IMG/VR virus record: IMGVR_UViG_3300046740_000107
Coordinates: 1 to 37,915 of that record
Strand: one strand, 5' to 3'
DNA from: a virus
Length of the DNA stretch: 37,915 nt
Made by a program: the position numbers and the translations under genes
In this document: positions 7,801 to 16,316 of the stretch, one piece after another
Layout of the letters: each line of letters begins with the position of its first letter
Numbering within the stretch: the first letter of the stretch is position 1
The notes under the pieces: generated by a model
Databases searched by the model: none
Told to the model about the DNA's origin: nothing
The model's input: only the letters and a program-made list of their open reading frames with translations

Positions 7801-10800
7801 CAGTGACTCCGCCCAGAACCTTCACGCCCTTGGTCTGCAAGTGCGCCCCCAGTTCCCGGTAGAGTGCTTCCGCGAGCCCTTGCTTTTTGTAGCCGTCTTT
7901 CGTGATGACGGAATCCACACTCGCGAGTTTGGGTTCGGTCTGTGACGCCGTGAGAGACGACACTTGTAATCCGTCTGGAGTCTCCAGAGACAATTCCATG
8001 ACGCCCGCGCCGTGGTCTTGCAGCTTAAACGTGAAGCCCTTTTTCTCCGCGTCTTTCCCGGCCTGCGTCGCCGGTTCAAACCTCGCCGCGACGGGCCGAG
8101 GCGTCTGCACGGTGCTAAACTCCGAATTCAAATCGCCGATGTTCTTCACCAATTCCGAAAGCTTCGCGGGGTCGTCGCTGGCCGCGTAGCCCTTGAAGTT
8201 TCCAGAGTCCCAATACTGAACGACGTGCTTGAAATGCTTCTGTAGCGTCTTTTCAAAGTCGGTGTCCGTCGCCATGTTGTCCACCATGCCGACAGCTTTT
8301 TCTTCTTCCTTGGACTGCTGGAATCCAACGCGCTTTTCTTTCTCTTTCAGCGCCTCCGAAGTGAAATACTTGTTCTTGTAGTCCCGGTCTTTCTTCAACT
8401 CGTTCGCCGCCCAATCCTTGGTCTTGAACTTCTCAGCGGTGGTGAAGACGCCGTCCGGCTTTAGCATCCGCTTGACTTCCGCGATTTGAGCGTCCCGGTT
8501 CGGGTCAATGAATTGAAACGTGACGGCCTCATTGATTACGTCATACGGCTTCTCCGGGTTGTGCGCGGGATACGTCCTGCCGCTATCTTCAAAGCTGTTG
8601 AGAAAGGAATCCTCAGTCTGGGTCGCGCCGGGGACTTTGGAAATGTCGTGAAAATCCTTGGCCATCTGCGGATTCGGGTCGAGGGAAACGGTCTTGACCC
8701 GCCCATCGGTCAGAGCAGAAATCGCCTTCCCGAAATCGCCTTCGGACGAGCCGATGTCGAGCAGCGTCGCGCCCTTCCCGTAGGTCTTGATTACCCCGTC
8801 CGCGAGGCGCGTCTTTTCTTCGTGCAACATCGGGATGGAACGCTGAATGTGGTTCTCGAAGTTACCCCAGTGCTTCAACCGTTCATCCTCCACGGCTTTC
8901 ACGTCCGACAAATCTTGTAGCGGCGCGAACGGGACATCGGACTTCCCGAATTTCCCGGCGGCAACGTCCGCGAAGAACTTCTTGAATTCTAGCCCGGAGC
9001 GGGCAGGCGTAGGCAACAGGTTCGGCGGGATAATGGTCGCCTTCTGCGGCGCGAAACTCCGGTCGGCGGGAGCAACGTATCCGGTCTCCCCCAGTTTGGG
9101 GACGTTCCCTTGAGCGTCCCGCAGGTGTGGCCCGAAGTTGACCCAAGAATTCTGGCCGATGTTCTCTGCGGCCATCGCGGGAATCGCTTCGGGAGAAAAC
9201 ATTTTGGCGTGCGCTAGGAACGCGTTGTATTCGCCCTTTGGCCCGAATTCAAATCCCTGTTGAGCGTGCCCGAAATAGTCGTGAACGGCGCGGTTGAGGT
9301 CCGACATGACGAGCGGCTTTCCATTCACCGTGATGCCTGAGTCGGCCAGCATAGGATGTCCCGCCTGATACTCGGTGCCCGCCGGTCCGAATCCCCGGTC
9401 CACCGGGAAGAAATACAGGTGGTGATTGTCCCGGACATCCTTCATCATGTCCGCCGAGTTGCGGTAGGGTTGCCCCTCTTTGTCCCAAGGTTCAACATGG
9501 ACGCCGCTATTCGTAAGGTGCTGCCACTGGTCTTTTATCTCTTTGGTGAACGCCGAATACGCGGCCTTCACTTCCGGGTTCTCCGGTTCGCTTTTCGCGG
9601 ACTCGTAGAAGTCGGCAATCTGTTTCGCCTTGGACTCGTTCACCGGCAAGTAGTCGCGGTGCGGAGCATACGGGAGCCCCTTGGATTCCATGTAATCCTT
9701 GGCCACTTGTTCCACCTGCGGGTTCGGTTCAAACTTGACTCCCGGCAGATGCCGCATCGTTTGAAACGCCGGTCCCGGTTCGCGCACGTCCGGGTGCCCT
9801 TCGATTTGCCTCTCCAAAATGTTTCGCTGGTCTTGCAAGGTCCCGAGCACTTGCTTGCGGGTGATGGTTCCGGCGTCCAACGCTTTGCGGTTCTCATTCA
9901 ACCGCATCGTGATTTCGTCATCGATTTCGTTCTTCCGGTCCTGCAACCAGCGAACGTCTTTATACTTGCTAGGTTCAAACCCTGCGGCCTGTGTCAGCGT
10001 GTTGCCGCGAAATTCGGGTTCGCCCGGAGCGTGTTCGATTCGCAGAATCCTCTCGTGGTTCAGCTTTTGGTAAACGCTGAGAGGCTTCGGCGCTTTGACG
10101 CCCGCCGCCTTCGCCGCCGCTTCCATCTTGAGACGGAACGGATTGACTTCGAGAAGCTGACGCCCTGTGACGCCGTGTTCCTCTGCGCGTTCGCGCTGCT
10201 TGACCATTTCCTCCGGGGATTGGCCGTAGGTCCCGAATTCGCCGCGTGAGGGACCGCCCACACGTCCGGGGATGGTCGCCGCCGAGACATCTTGACCGGC
10301 GACGTTCAGGGGGAAAGTCTTCGCGAGCCGGGGCGTCTCCGGGAGTTGGTGCCCCATCAAGTGAGAAATGAAATCCGCTTTTGCGGTGTCGAGAGCGCCT
10401 CCGCCGGGGCCAACCTGCGGCTGGTAAATCTGTCCGCCGGATTGCTGGTGTAGCGCGTCCGGGACGACGACGGGAGTGCCCGAGGCCGTGCGCCCGTCGC
10501 GCCAGTTCTTGACGGCGGTCTGCAAGTCGGCAGTGAGCGCCTTCCATGCGTCCGGGGTGTAGAAGCCGGTCGCCTTGTCAATCTCGTAAGGCGATACGGC
10601 CCGCATCGCGTCGTGCGGAGCGGCTTCCTTCGCGAAGCGGTAAGCGTTCGCCTGAAAGATTTCGGGAGCCCATCCGCCGGTCTGTAGCTTCCCGCTTTTG
10701 GTCTTGAAAGTCCGGTCGGGGAAGAACGTCTTCCACCACGGGTTGCGAGCCCAAGTCGGCAATTCACGAGCCGCCTCGACCGAGGCCGCACGCGCACCGC

Positions 10801-13114
10801 GCCCTGATAGCGGGCTGGCCGATTGGATGTCGGCTGGAGTCTCGCCGGGAGCCGCCGCGTAAGTCAGCTTGACGCCAGAGCCGCGAGGTTGAGCCTCGCC
10901 GAGAGTGGTAATCGCCGCCGCTTTGTCGGGAAATTGGTCTGCGAGCCCTTCGACATTTCGAGCCGCCGCTTTGGTCTTGGCAATCTCCGCGCCGCCGGGA
11001 GGTTTGCTTGCCTCCAGCGCCGATTTGAGCCCTTCAACTTCTTGGTGTTTAAGCGGGAACTGTAAAGCTTCCGACTGGGACGTTCGGGTCGCCAGCGGTT
11101 CAACGCCGACAGCCGAGAGAACCTTCGCCGTGACTTTCGCGGCCTTGTTGAGCAGTCCCTTTCCGGGGCCAGCCTTCAACGCCGTCATCAAATTTTCCGC
11201 TTGGATTTCGTTGATGGCGTAGGCGTCCGCCGACTCTCCGGGAGACGCGTTCTTCAAAATCTCGTCCGCGTTCTTTCCGTCGAAACCTTTCGGGTCAAGC
11301 TGCGAGGCATACTTGTCTTTGACCTGCTGAAATTCGTCATCCGAATACCGAGCGCGGGTCTCCTTGTCGAGCCGCGCCTGTTCCTCCGCCGGGAGAGATT
11401 TCTTCCAAGCGTGAACGGGTTCGTGCGGAGTGGCGTCAGCGCCAATCGCGAACGTGATGTTCTTCCCTTCGGGGGTGGTAACGGTTCCGCCGCGCTTCTG
11501 GGAATAGTCAAGCGCCGTTTCCGGTGAGAAGCCAAGCTTCGCCAGACCGACTTGCGCCGAGACGGGGTCCGTGAACTGGTGATGTTCGTATCCGGTGTTG
11601 TAAGTGTCGTGAAAGACCTGCGAATCCTTGGGAGTGAATGCGCCCTTGCGTTCACCCACCAACTGCCCGCCGATACCGTGCAACGCCAGCCTTGACGCCC
11701 CGCCTGCGAGACCGAGAGCCGTTCCGAGCCCGATGCCTTCGCGTTCCTCCGGGGACTTCGCTGGTGCCGCGAAAGCGGCGTCGTATGCAGCGCCCGAGAG
11801 CACTGACCGGAGCGCGTGAGGGGCCGCTTCCAAAGCATCCTTGACGGCCTGCGCCGTGTTGCTGGTGATTCCTTCGCCGAGTTGTTCGCCGATGTTGGTT
11901 CCGGCCTTCGCAATCTTGGGCAACGCTTTTCCGGCCTTGCCGATGATTTTGGCGGCGATGACGCCGGGAGGTCCGAGGATGTGCGCCGCGATATACTCGC
12001 CGGGAGTGGACTCCACCATCTTCGCGGCAAACTCCGCAGGCTTCGCGGCAACCTCAGCGGTCTTGCCGACTCCTTTGATGACTGTCCCGGCGACTTTGGG
12101 GCCTGCCTTGGACGCCAGTTCCGTGACCATGTTGGCGGCTTCACCCAGTTCGGGCACAAGCTTGCCTGCGGTCTTCAATCCCGCGCCCGCGCCCTCGAAC
12201 GCGAGGAACTGGAGCGGGTCCGCGCCAGCCATCGAAGCAATCTTCTCCGCGTTGAGCGGCAACTTCTCCGCGCCCTTCAAAGTCTTGCCCTCGACAATCC
12301 GTTGAGTGAGTTTGCGCCGGTCAATCTCGTCCTGTAGCGCCTTGTCTTTTTCTTCGGGAGAATATGCCGAGAGAGGCTTGACGATGTTCTCTTTGAACAC
12401 GCGCCGAGCAACCCACTTCGCCAAGTCTTCGCCCTGATAGCCAAGCTGCGTCGCGGCCAACTGCAATTCCAAAATGTTTTCTGCGGCCTTGGTCGTCGCG
12501 TCCTGCTTGTCGCCGCCCGCCGCCGAAGTCACCACGTCAAGGTGGTTCTTCGCCCAGTCGAAAATCCCCTTGCCCAAATGAGCGATTGCTTTGCCGACAG
12601 AGCCGACAGAAATTCCTTCGAGCGGGTGCTTCTCGCTGTATTCCCAAGTCTGCATGAACGCGTCAGCGACTTTGTCGCGAACGGCGGGGTCGTTCTGCAC
12701 TTCAATCGGGGACTGCATGAACAGGTCCACCGGATTGAAAGCTTTTTGCTTCGCGGCGTCCGAGAGACCGGCGGCATCGAAATCGGTGATAGGATTGAAC
12801 GGCTGTTTGAGCGCGTGCGCTTCCTTCAAATTCTTGGGAGCCTCACGGTATTCGGTCCCCTCCGGGAGCGTGACGGGACCGGCTTCCTCCTGATACTCGG
12901 TTCCCTCCGGGAGAGTCACCGGCGCAACCGGGGGCTGAATCAGCGGCGTTATGGTCGGCAGGGTCGGGTCAACCGGCTGAGGCTGGCCGGTGGCGCGGTT
13001 GATTACCGCAGCAAGCCGAGGATTATCCAAAGGATTCCCCGTAGGTTGGGGTGCCGGTTCCACCATTGGAGCACTCGCGGTGATGTCCGCAGGGACAGAA
13101 TTCTCGTTCGCCAT
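4871..13114 (-). CDS. Giant polyvalent protein: zincin motif, methyltransferase, GNAT-like, ADP-ribosyltransferase
   Basis: A single 2747-residue frame. Residues 1–110 are Pro-rich with a tandem VTLPEGTEY repeat (66–74, 81–89). About 300–485 is a Gly/Ala-rich amphipathic, possibly membrane-active stretch. HEPVH at 564–568 is a zincin motif. About 1150–1330 has VHDYFGHA (H1278–H1283) and GQNSWVNFG, a block I associate with large phage proteins. About 1410–1670 is a class I SAM methyltransferase (LLDIGSSEGDFG, D1453). About 1680–1800 and 1815–1910 are GNAT-like (KKQGLAEALYREL; GQGNGKQALTSL). About 1920–2205 is an ADP-ribosyltransferase (VYHGTTHEF with H1970, then GKGFYFTD). About 2209–2360 is an unassigned domain with KLYLDVSF. 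About 2400–2747 is helical. Phe-Glu-Pro linkers at 1046, 1128, 1679, 1813, 1919 and 2209 separate parts. By family knowledge such proteins are packaged and injected; that is inferred here. Confidence 0.85.
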   Translation of the reverse strand: MANENSVPADITASAPMVEPAPQPTGNPLDNPRLAAVINRATGQPQPVDPTLPTITPLIQPPVAPVTLPEGTEYQEEAGPVTLPEGTEYREAPKNLKEAHALKQPFNPITDFDAAGLSDAAKQKAFNPVDLFMQSPIEVQNDPAVRDKVADAFMQTWEYSEKHPLEGISVGSVGKAIAHLGKGIFDWAKNHLDVVTSAAGGDKQDATTKAAENILELQLAATQLGYQGEDLAKWVARRVFKENIVKPLSAYSPEEKDKALQDEIDRRKLTQRIVEGKTLKGAEKLPLNAEKIASMAGADPLQFLAFEGAGAGLKTAGKLVPELGEAANMVTELASKAGPKVAGTVIKGVGKTAEVAAKPAEFAAKMVESTPGEYIAAHILGPPGVIAAKIIGKAGKALPKIAKAGTNIGEQLGEGITSNTAQAVKDALEAAPHALRSVLSGAAYDAAFAAPAKSPEEREGIGLGTALGLAGGASRLALHGIGGQLVGERKGAFTPKDSQVFHDTYNTGYEHHQFTDPVSAQVGLAKLGFSPETALDYSQKRGGTVTTPEGKNITFAIGADATPHEPVHAWKKSLPAEEQARLDKETRARYSDDEFQQVKDKYASQLDPKGFDGKNADEILKNASPGESADAYAINEIQAENLMTALKAGPGKGLLNKAAKVTAKVLSAVGVEPLATRTSQSEALQFPLKHQEVEGLKSALEASKPPGGAEIAKTKAAARNVEGLADQFPDKAAAITTLGEAQPRGSGVKLTYAAAPGETPADIQSASPLSGRGARAASVEAARELPTWARNPWWKTFFPDRTFKTKSGKLQTGGWAPEIFQANAYRFAKEAAPHDAMRAVSPYEIDKATGFYTPDAWKALTADLQTAVKNWRDGRTASGTPVVVPDALHQQSGGQIYQPQVGPGGGALDTAKADFISHLMGHQLPETPRLAKTFPLNVAGQDVSAATIPGRVGGPSRGEFGTYGQSPEEMVKQRERAEEHGVTGRQLLEVNPFRLKMEAAAKAAGVKAPKPLSVYQKLNHERILRIEHAPGEPEFRGNTLTQAAGFEPSKYKDVRWLQDRKNEIDDEITMRLNENRKALDAGTITRKQVLGTLQDQRNILERQIEGHPDVREPGPAFQTMRHLPGVKFEPNPQVEQVAKDYMESKGLPYAPHRDYLPVNESKAKQIADFYESAKSEPENPEVKAAYSAFTKEIKDQWQHLTNSGVHVEPWDKEGQPYRNSADMMKDVRDNHHLYFFPVDRGFGPAGTEYQAGHPMLADSGITVNGKPLVMSDLNRAVHDYFGHAQQGFEFGPKGEYNAFLAHAKMFSPEAIPAMAAENIGQNSWVNFGPHLRDAQGNVPKLGETGYVAPADRSFAPQKATIIPPNLLPTPARSGLEFKKFFADVAAGKFGKSDVPFAPLQDLSDVKAVEDERLKHWGNFENHIQRSIPMLHEEKTRLADGVIKTYGKGATLLDIGSSEGDFGKAISALTDGRVKTVSLDPNPQMAKDFHDISKVPGATQTEDSFLNSFEDSGRTYPAHNPEKPYDVINEAVTFQFIDPNRDAQIAEVKRMLKPDGVFTTAEKFKTKDWAANELKKDRDYKNKYFTSEALKEKEKRVGFQQSKEEEKAVGMVDNMATDTDFEKTLQKHFKHVVQYWDSGNFKGYAASDDPAKLSELVKNIGDLNSEFSTVQTPRPVAARFEPATQAGKDAEKKGFTFKLQDHGAGVMELSLETPDGLQVSSLTASQTEPKLASVDSVITKDGYKKQGLAEALYRELGAHLQTKGVKVLGGVTVGDAPRNIRERVFGPPIRDTRLNSPGMDARRTYSAVRPETQFEPSKREEAGPWQSLQLHNVGVNGQVEGTGRKPGFTIYEFSSHAAGQGNGKQALTSLKKQFGKINVIDPGQPGTPSRSFWDHMLKSGHVDSLLDADGTQIAGAKPQFEPASAAGAEGKDAAKAEKAWQEKGFKSPYFKKWFGKSKVVDSEGEPKIVYHGTTHEFDQFTMDRANVENAFGKGFYFTDEAYDASDNYAGVGPDLKNRIEKRAEEILDGGLGEESEERATRQATEELAGNADRTIEAYLKMENPAVIKENGGTQFEYHFDEDTATESGTAMDLHAAIMEVAPKFGVDGQKLWGEVFKNGEATAYDVHNTIRKGEFYADDPDSGDSANGEMEKEIYRHMGHDGIILHNAEEEYPGMHLGTETTHYIAFDPTQVKAAKNRGTFSKTDPRYNFEPAKSLKTKEIASDIWEKAKAGGGFTYNPYTRQFVTTGYSASIYPDHSLIIDPKDLTQATLEKFIEDRKHLLTRAENSVGGWLNPENGKLYLDVSFTTPSRPLAEFAGREYNQISIGDLSRYAAGDAENGSIPTGGTGEPIEDMHPAHQRVEELLKDFDWEQPDLFGERPQQELMPGIGTRAPLSSKDIGSMTKAELQRHFPEALLPKRRKDLINYDIENAPRWKGKEREDATNVAADELEKFARTRLHTQEFQDGLKWYSEFVPLLKRAYGKSAEMMAQLLAATSPRNSPTPNFALANDAIEGYKAGRFDKQIKKYLDGAKMLEAGTWKSWYEKQRKAGKLVKPRDNPSDAAFMAEWIDAHALEPRQSNGKLYGMHSVPVLQVMAGKWLTENTGPKTLQFVKNLLGVHHGATIDVWAARTMRRLGHEGISKQWRITPGNETGVSDTDFQFSQEAFEKAGRRLGVKPDALQGALWFAEKKLWAERGWGRLDFGDFRKEIAKREMLNQGIQTRLAESSKPTKAAAQTSLLDLVSPRNER
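12848..12919 (-). repeat. Tandem repeat in the N-terminus of the polyvalent gene
   Basis: Two copies of VTLPEGTEY, 15 residues apart, encoded by near-identical DNA containing the shared core TCCCTCCGGGAG on the + strand. They sit in the Pro-rich disordered N-terminus, so they may be a docking or packaging signal, though nothing proves this. Confidence 0.7.
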
Positions 13115-13129
13115 CCCTTAATAGTCGCC
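13112..13129 (-). promoter_or_regulatory. Shared leader before the polyvalent gene (copy 4, diverged)
   Basis: Reads GGCGACTATTAAGGGATG on the − strand, ending in the polyvalent start codon. It matches the acetyltransferase leader except for three bases. The AAGGG abuts the ATG too closely to be a standard ribosome-binding site. Confidence 0.4.
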
Positions 13130-13150
13130 CATTTCATAGGCGTTGTCCAC

Positions 13151-14596
13151 TTACGGCAGGGGCAAAAAGGTGCCGTCCCCGAGAGACTTCAAACGCCCCT
13201 GTTTGGTGACAATTATCTTGTCTTTGGGAATCGGCGCGGTGCCGATTGTCTTGGCCGGTGCAGCGCCAGCGCCCGCAGTCGGCTTCTCGCCCGATTGCAG
13301 CTTCCGCAGTGCTTCTGCACGAGAGCCGTGAATCTCCGACAGTCCGCCGGTGTTCAAAAGTTCTTCCTCATCGTCCGTGAGCGAGCCGGGATTGGTCTTC
13401 TTGGCCAGCTTCAAACCACTGAGCGCCGCCGAAGCTTTGCCCGCGATTTGATTCTTGCCCAGTTCAATCAGCGACGTGATTTGGTTATCGGTCAGCGGCT
13501 TGTTGCCGGTCGCTTTGCCGATGATGCTTTTCACGCGGTCCGAGAGACTCGGATTCGCAACGATGTGTTCCCAGTCCGTGATGACGGAGCGGGGGATTGC
13601 GCCCTGCGCTTGGTTCTGCTGCAACTCCGAAAGAGTATAGACGAGCCCGCGTTCGGCCTCCAGCCGTTTCTGAATCGATTCGGGGTCCGTGCTGTTTTCG
13701 TTCTCCCGGATGGAATTCACGATGTTGTGGAACGAGTCGATGTTCGACTTGTTGCCCTCCCAGATTTTGAAACTCTGGTTCTTGTCGAGGATGTCGCCGC
13801 GAGTCTCGCCGACAGACGGACCACTCTTGGTGATAGCACCCATGTCCGCGTCGTATCCGGCAGGAGCGCCAGACGGAGACACTGCACCAGCGCCGCCTTC
13901 AAAGACCGGAGCGGCCTTCGCGGGATTCGCCGTGGGATTCGGAGCCGTTCCCGGCGGAGTCTTCCCCGGAAACATTCCCATCAAGCTGCGGTAGTAGGAT
14001 TCGCCGGGACTGCCGGGAGAAATGTCCACACCAAACTTGTTGAAGGACTTCTTGCCCTTCTTGCCGGACGCGTCCTGCGTCTCCTGCGTGCGTGCGGGGT
14101 CCGGCGTCAAACCCTGCTGCGCGATTTCGGCCATGTAAATCGGTTGCTTGAAAGTCTGGCCAAGCTGACCCATCGCCTTGAAGTCCGGGGTGCCGTCCGG
14201 CTTCGTGGGCACTTCGGCGTGACCAAACCACGGACCGTATTGCTGATAAGCGTCAACGCCTCCGTTGGAAACTGTGTTCCATTTCGTGCGTTCGATTTCC
14301 CACCGCTTCGCTTCCGTCGCGGGGTCCGAGAGAGAAATTTCGTTGTGCCGCGCCTGAATCGCGTCCGGCGAAACATACTCGCCCAACTGCTGGAGCAGCG
14401 CCTTGTTCTTCGCTTGGCCGATGTCGCCGATTCGTCCGACGATGTCGTCCTGCGTGATGAAGCCTTGCCGAAACGCGTCCACGAGATTCGAGACCGCGCT
14501 TGAGTTGAGCGTGTTCGGGTCCGCCGGTGTCACCAGCGGAGCCGCCTGCACGCCAGCCGAGATAACGGGTAAATCAGATTGTCCTACTCCAGCCAT
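13151..14596 (-). CDS. Probable internal virion protein (481 aa)
   Basis: I do not recognise a named family. The protein is hydrophilic, Gln/Asn/Gly-rich and mostly helical. N-terminal residues 30–95 are helical (SNLVDAFRQGFITQDDIVGR). A flexible Pro/Gly/Ala region covers about 215–255 (GKTPPGTAPNPTANPAKAA), followed by a helical segment at 270–420 (IDSFHNIVNSIRENEN, QKRLEAERGLVYTLSELQQN). It ends in a small basic strand-rich tail (DKIIVTKQGRLKSLGDGTF). No enzymatic motif is visible. It lies directly upstream of the polyvalent gene and downstream of two other structural-type genes, where podoviruses encode the proteins ejected with the DNA. Start ATG 14596 follows ACAATAAT, with the previous stop one base away. 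Confidence 0.6.
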   Translation of the reverse strand: MAGVGQSDLPVISAGVQAAPLVTPADPNTLNSSAVSNLVDAFRQGFITQDDIVGRIGDIGQAKNKALLQQLGEYVSPDAIQARHNEISLSDPATEAKRWEIERTKWNTVSNGGVDAYQQYGPWFGHAEVPTKPDGTPDFKAMGQLGQTFKQPIYMAEIAQQGLTPDPARTQETQDASGKKGKKSFNKFGVDISPGSPGESYYRSLMGMFPGKTPPGTAPNPTANPAKAAPVFEGGAGAVSPSGAPAGYDADMGAITKSGPSVGETRGDILDKNQSFKIWEGNKSNIDSFHNIVNSIRENENSTDPESIQKRLEAERGLVYTLSELQQNQAQGAIPRSVITDWEHIVANPSLSDRVKSIIGKATGNKPLTDNQITSLIELGKNQIAGKASAALSGLKLAKKTNPGSLTDDEEELLNTGGLSEIHGSRAEALRKLQSGEKPTAGAGAAPAKTIGTAPIPKDKIIVTKQGRLKSLGDGTFLPLP

Positions 14597-14597
14597 A

Positions 14598-15302
14598 TTA
14601 TTGTAGTGTTGGGGAAACGGGTTGCGTCACGTTGTAAACTGCGTTCGCCTGCGAGCGTTGCAGCGGCGTCATGCCTTTGTAAAGCGAATTTTGGCCTGCC
14701 TTGAAAGCGTTGTTGTAAATCGCCGCGTTCGGATTGGCCTTCCCGTTCACGCTTCCCGCTTGCATACCCGGAGCCAACAGCGGAGCCGTTCCGCCGCCCG
14801 CCCGAGGCGCAGTAGTCGTCGAGGTCGCCGCAACCGCCGGGGGCGGAGTAGCGCCGAGCATCCGGCCATAGAGCGCCGCAGCCGCCGGGGACATTTCGCC
14901 GCCGACAGAATTCTTGACGAGAGACTGAATCAAGTCGGCGGGACCCGAGGACGGCATCACGCTAGGAGTCTGCACGTTCGGCATCTTATTCCAGTCAGGG
15001 GCAACCGGACCGCCCACTCCGGGGAAAAGAGACTGATTCGTCGCGGACTGCGAGCCGGGAGCCGGACCGCCGCCGCGCTGAAATGTTTGAAGGTATGACT
15101 GGAGCGAATTCCCAGACCAACCGTGCTGAGACGCGGTCGGGATTTTCACCGTCGCGGTGTTCCAATCCGGGTTCGCCTGCGGCAACGTCAAATGCACCGG
15201 AACGGGATTCGGCTGAATGTAAGGCTTGGGTGCCGGGGGTTTAGAGCCTCCGTGTCCGAAGACTTGCGCCGCAATCGGGTCAATGAAACTCAGTAGTCCC
15301 AT
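14598..15302 (-). CDS. Probable virion protein, Pro/Ala/Gly-rich (234 aa)
   Basis: Unknown family. It begins MGLLSFIDPIAAQVFGHGG, a short amphipathic N-terminus. A long low-complexity Pro/Gln/Thr/Gly-rich middle (residues 20–175) follows, and a compact C-terminus that may fold (NNAFKAGQNSLYKGMTPLQR). Its ATG overlaps the stop of the upstream gene as TAATG, and AGGGAGAA upstream offers one of the few plausible Shine–Dalgarno sequences in this block. Position among internal-virion-type genes suggests a minor structural or ejection protein. No catalytic residues are seen. Confidence 0.55.
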   Translation of the reverse strand: MGLLSFIDPIAAQVFGHGGSKPPAPKPYIQPNPVPVHLTLPQANPDWNTATVKIPTASQHGWSGNSLQSYLQTFQRGGGPAPGSQSATNQSLFPGVGGPVAPDWNKMPNVQTPSVMPSSGPADLIQSLVKNSVGGEMSPAAAALYGRMLGATPPPAVAATSTTTAPRAGGGTAPLLAPGMQAGSVNGKANPNAAIYNNAFKAGQNSLYKGMTPLQRSQANAVYNVTQPVSPTLQ

Positions 15303-16315
15303 TAAAATTCTCCCTCAGCGCCAGCGTTAAAGTCTGGCATGTCCTGCGGTCCTGCGGCGATGGAAGCCGAGACCGCGTCTCGCGTCGCCTGTGAGGGCTG
15401 TCCGCTTGAGAACTGATTCTGGATGTTCGAGTAAACTCCGGGAGTCGCCCGCGTCGCGCCGCCGACTGCGTTGCCCCAGATTTGCCCCTGCGCCATCGCG
15501 CCCTGAGACGCAGCGTTCGCCGCGCTTTGGGTGAGTTGGTTCGTTGCGCCAACGCGGGCCATCCAAATGTTGGCGATGTCCGTGCCGGACAAACCGGCCT
15601 GCGGGACTGCCGCCTGCGTCGCGCCGAAAGTTGCGCCGGTCGAGGCCAGCTTCGCCGTCTGCTGCGCGGTGAGATTCGGGAAAAGAGAGCCGAGAACCTG
15701 AGACCGAGCCGTATCGAGTTGCTGTGCGCTGTTCGCCAGCGTCGCGGCCTGTGCCTCGCGTTGTGCCTTGAGTTTGACGCCCGCGTCGCCGAAAATAGTT
15801 CGCAGCATCGTCCCGCCGACTCCCTGCGCGGTAGATTTTCCAGTCACCATGCCGGACCGTTCGAGCCCGTGCTGAACAATCTGCGCCTCCACGTCCGGCG
15901 GCAGTGTAGCGCCAGCCTTCAAATCTTCGAGCGCCGCGTCAACGAGTTTGTTCTTTACGGAGTCGAGTCCCGGAGTCGGGGTCAACGCCGTCTTCGCGGC
16001 CAACGCGGAGACTTGGTCCGCCGGGGAATTCGATGAGAGCAGTTGGTCAAGCTGATTCTTGAGCCCGCCTTCCGCCGTGTATCGCGTCTGGAGAAGTTGC
16101 GGGTCAATCTGCCCCTGCAACGCCAACTGCTGTTGAGCACGCAGAATGTCCGCTTGAGTTGACTGCGGTCCGATGACGTTCGGGTCGAGCGAACTGTAAA
16201 CCAGTTTTTGCTGTTGCTTAATCGCGTCCAACTGCATCTGAGTGACCTTCTCAGTGGCCCCGGCTTGAATGGCCGAGCCTGCAATCTGACCGACGAATCC
16301 TAGAATGTTCCCCAT
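15302..16315 (-). CDS. Probable internal virion protein with amphipathic N-terminus (337 aa)
   Basis: Start chosen at ATG 16315 (MGNILGFVGQIAGSAIQAGA); an upstream extension would overlap the acetyltransferase and lacks support. The N-terminal 20 residues form a Gly-rich hydrophobic helix like those of podoviral ejection proteins that insert into membranes. The rest is Ala/Gln/Leu-rich and helical (KVTQMQLDAIKQQQKLV, TLANSAQQLDTARSQVLG), with an Ala/Gly/Gln-rich C-terminal third. No enzyme motif. The gene starts one base after the acetyltransferase stop and ends in a TAATG overlap. I infer a minor core or ejection protein. Confidence 0.6.
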   Translation of the reverse strand: MGNILGFVGQIAGSAIQAGATEKVTQMQLDAIKQQQKLVYSSLDPNVIGPQSTQADILRAQQQLALQGQIDPQLLQTRYTAEGGLKNQLDQLLSSNSPADQVSALAAKTALTPTPGLDSVKNKLVDAALEDLKAGATLPPDVEAQIVQHGLERSGMVTGKSTAQGVGGTMLRTIFGDAGVKLKAQREAQAATLANSAQQLDTARSQVLGSLFPNLTAQQTAKLASTGATFGATQAAVPQAGLSGTDIANIWMARVGATNQLTQSAANAASQGAMAQGQIWGNAVGGATRATPGVYSNIQNQFSSGQPSQATRDAVSASIAAGPQDMPDFNAGAEGEF

Positions 16316-16316
16316 G

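Noticed and set aside
9356-10249. 297-codon + strand frame inside the giant gene
   Set aside because: Its product is Arg/Val/Phe-rich without motifs, and it lies wholly opposite a region of the giant protein with recognisable motifs.
12542-14503. 653-codon open frame on the + strand opposite the polyvalent and 481-aa genes
   Set aside because: It is rich in Arg and Leu, has no recognisable domain, and spans the ends of two convincing − strand genes including their start and stop. Strong third-position GC bias explains such long antisense frames here.
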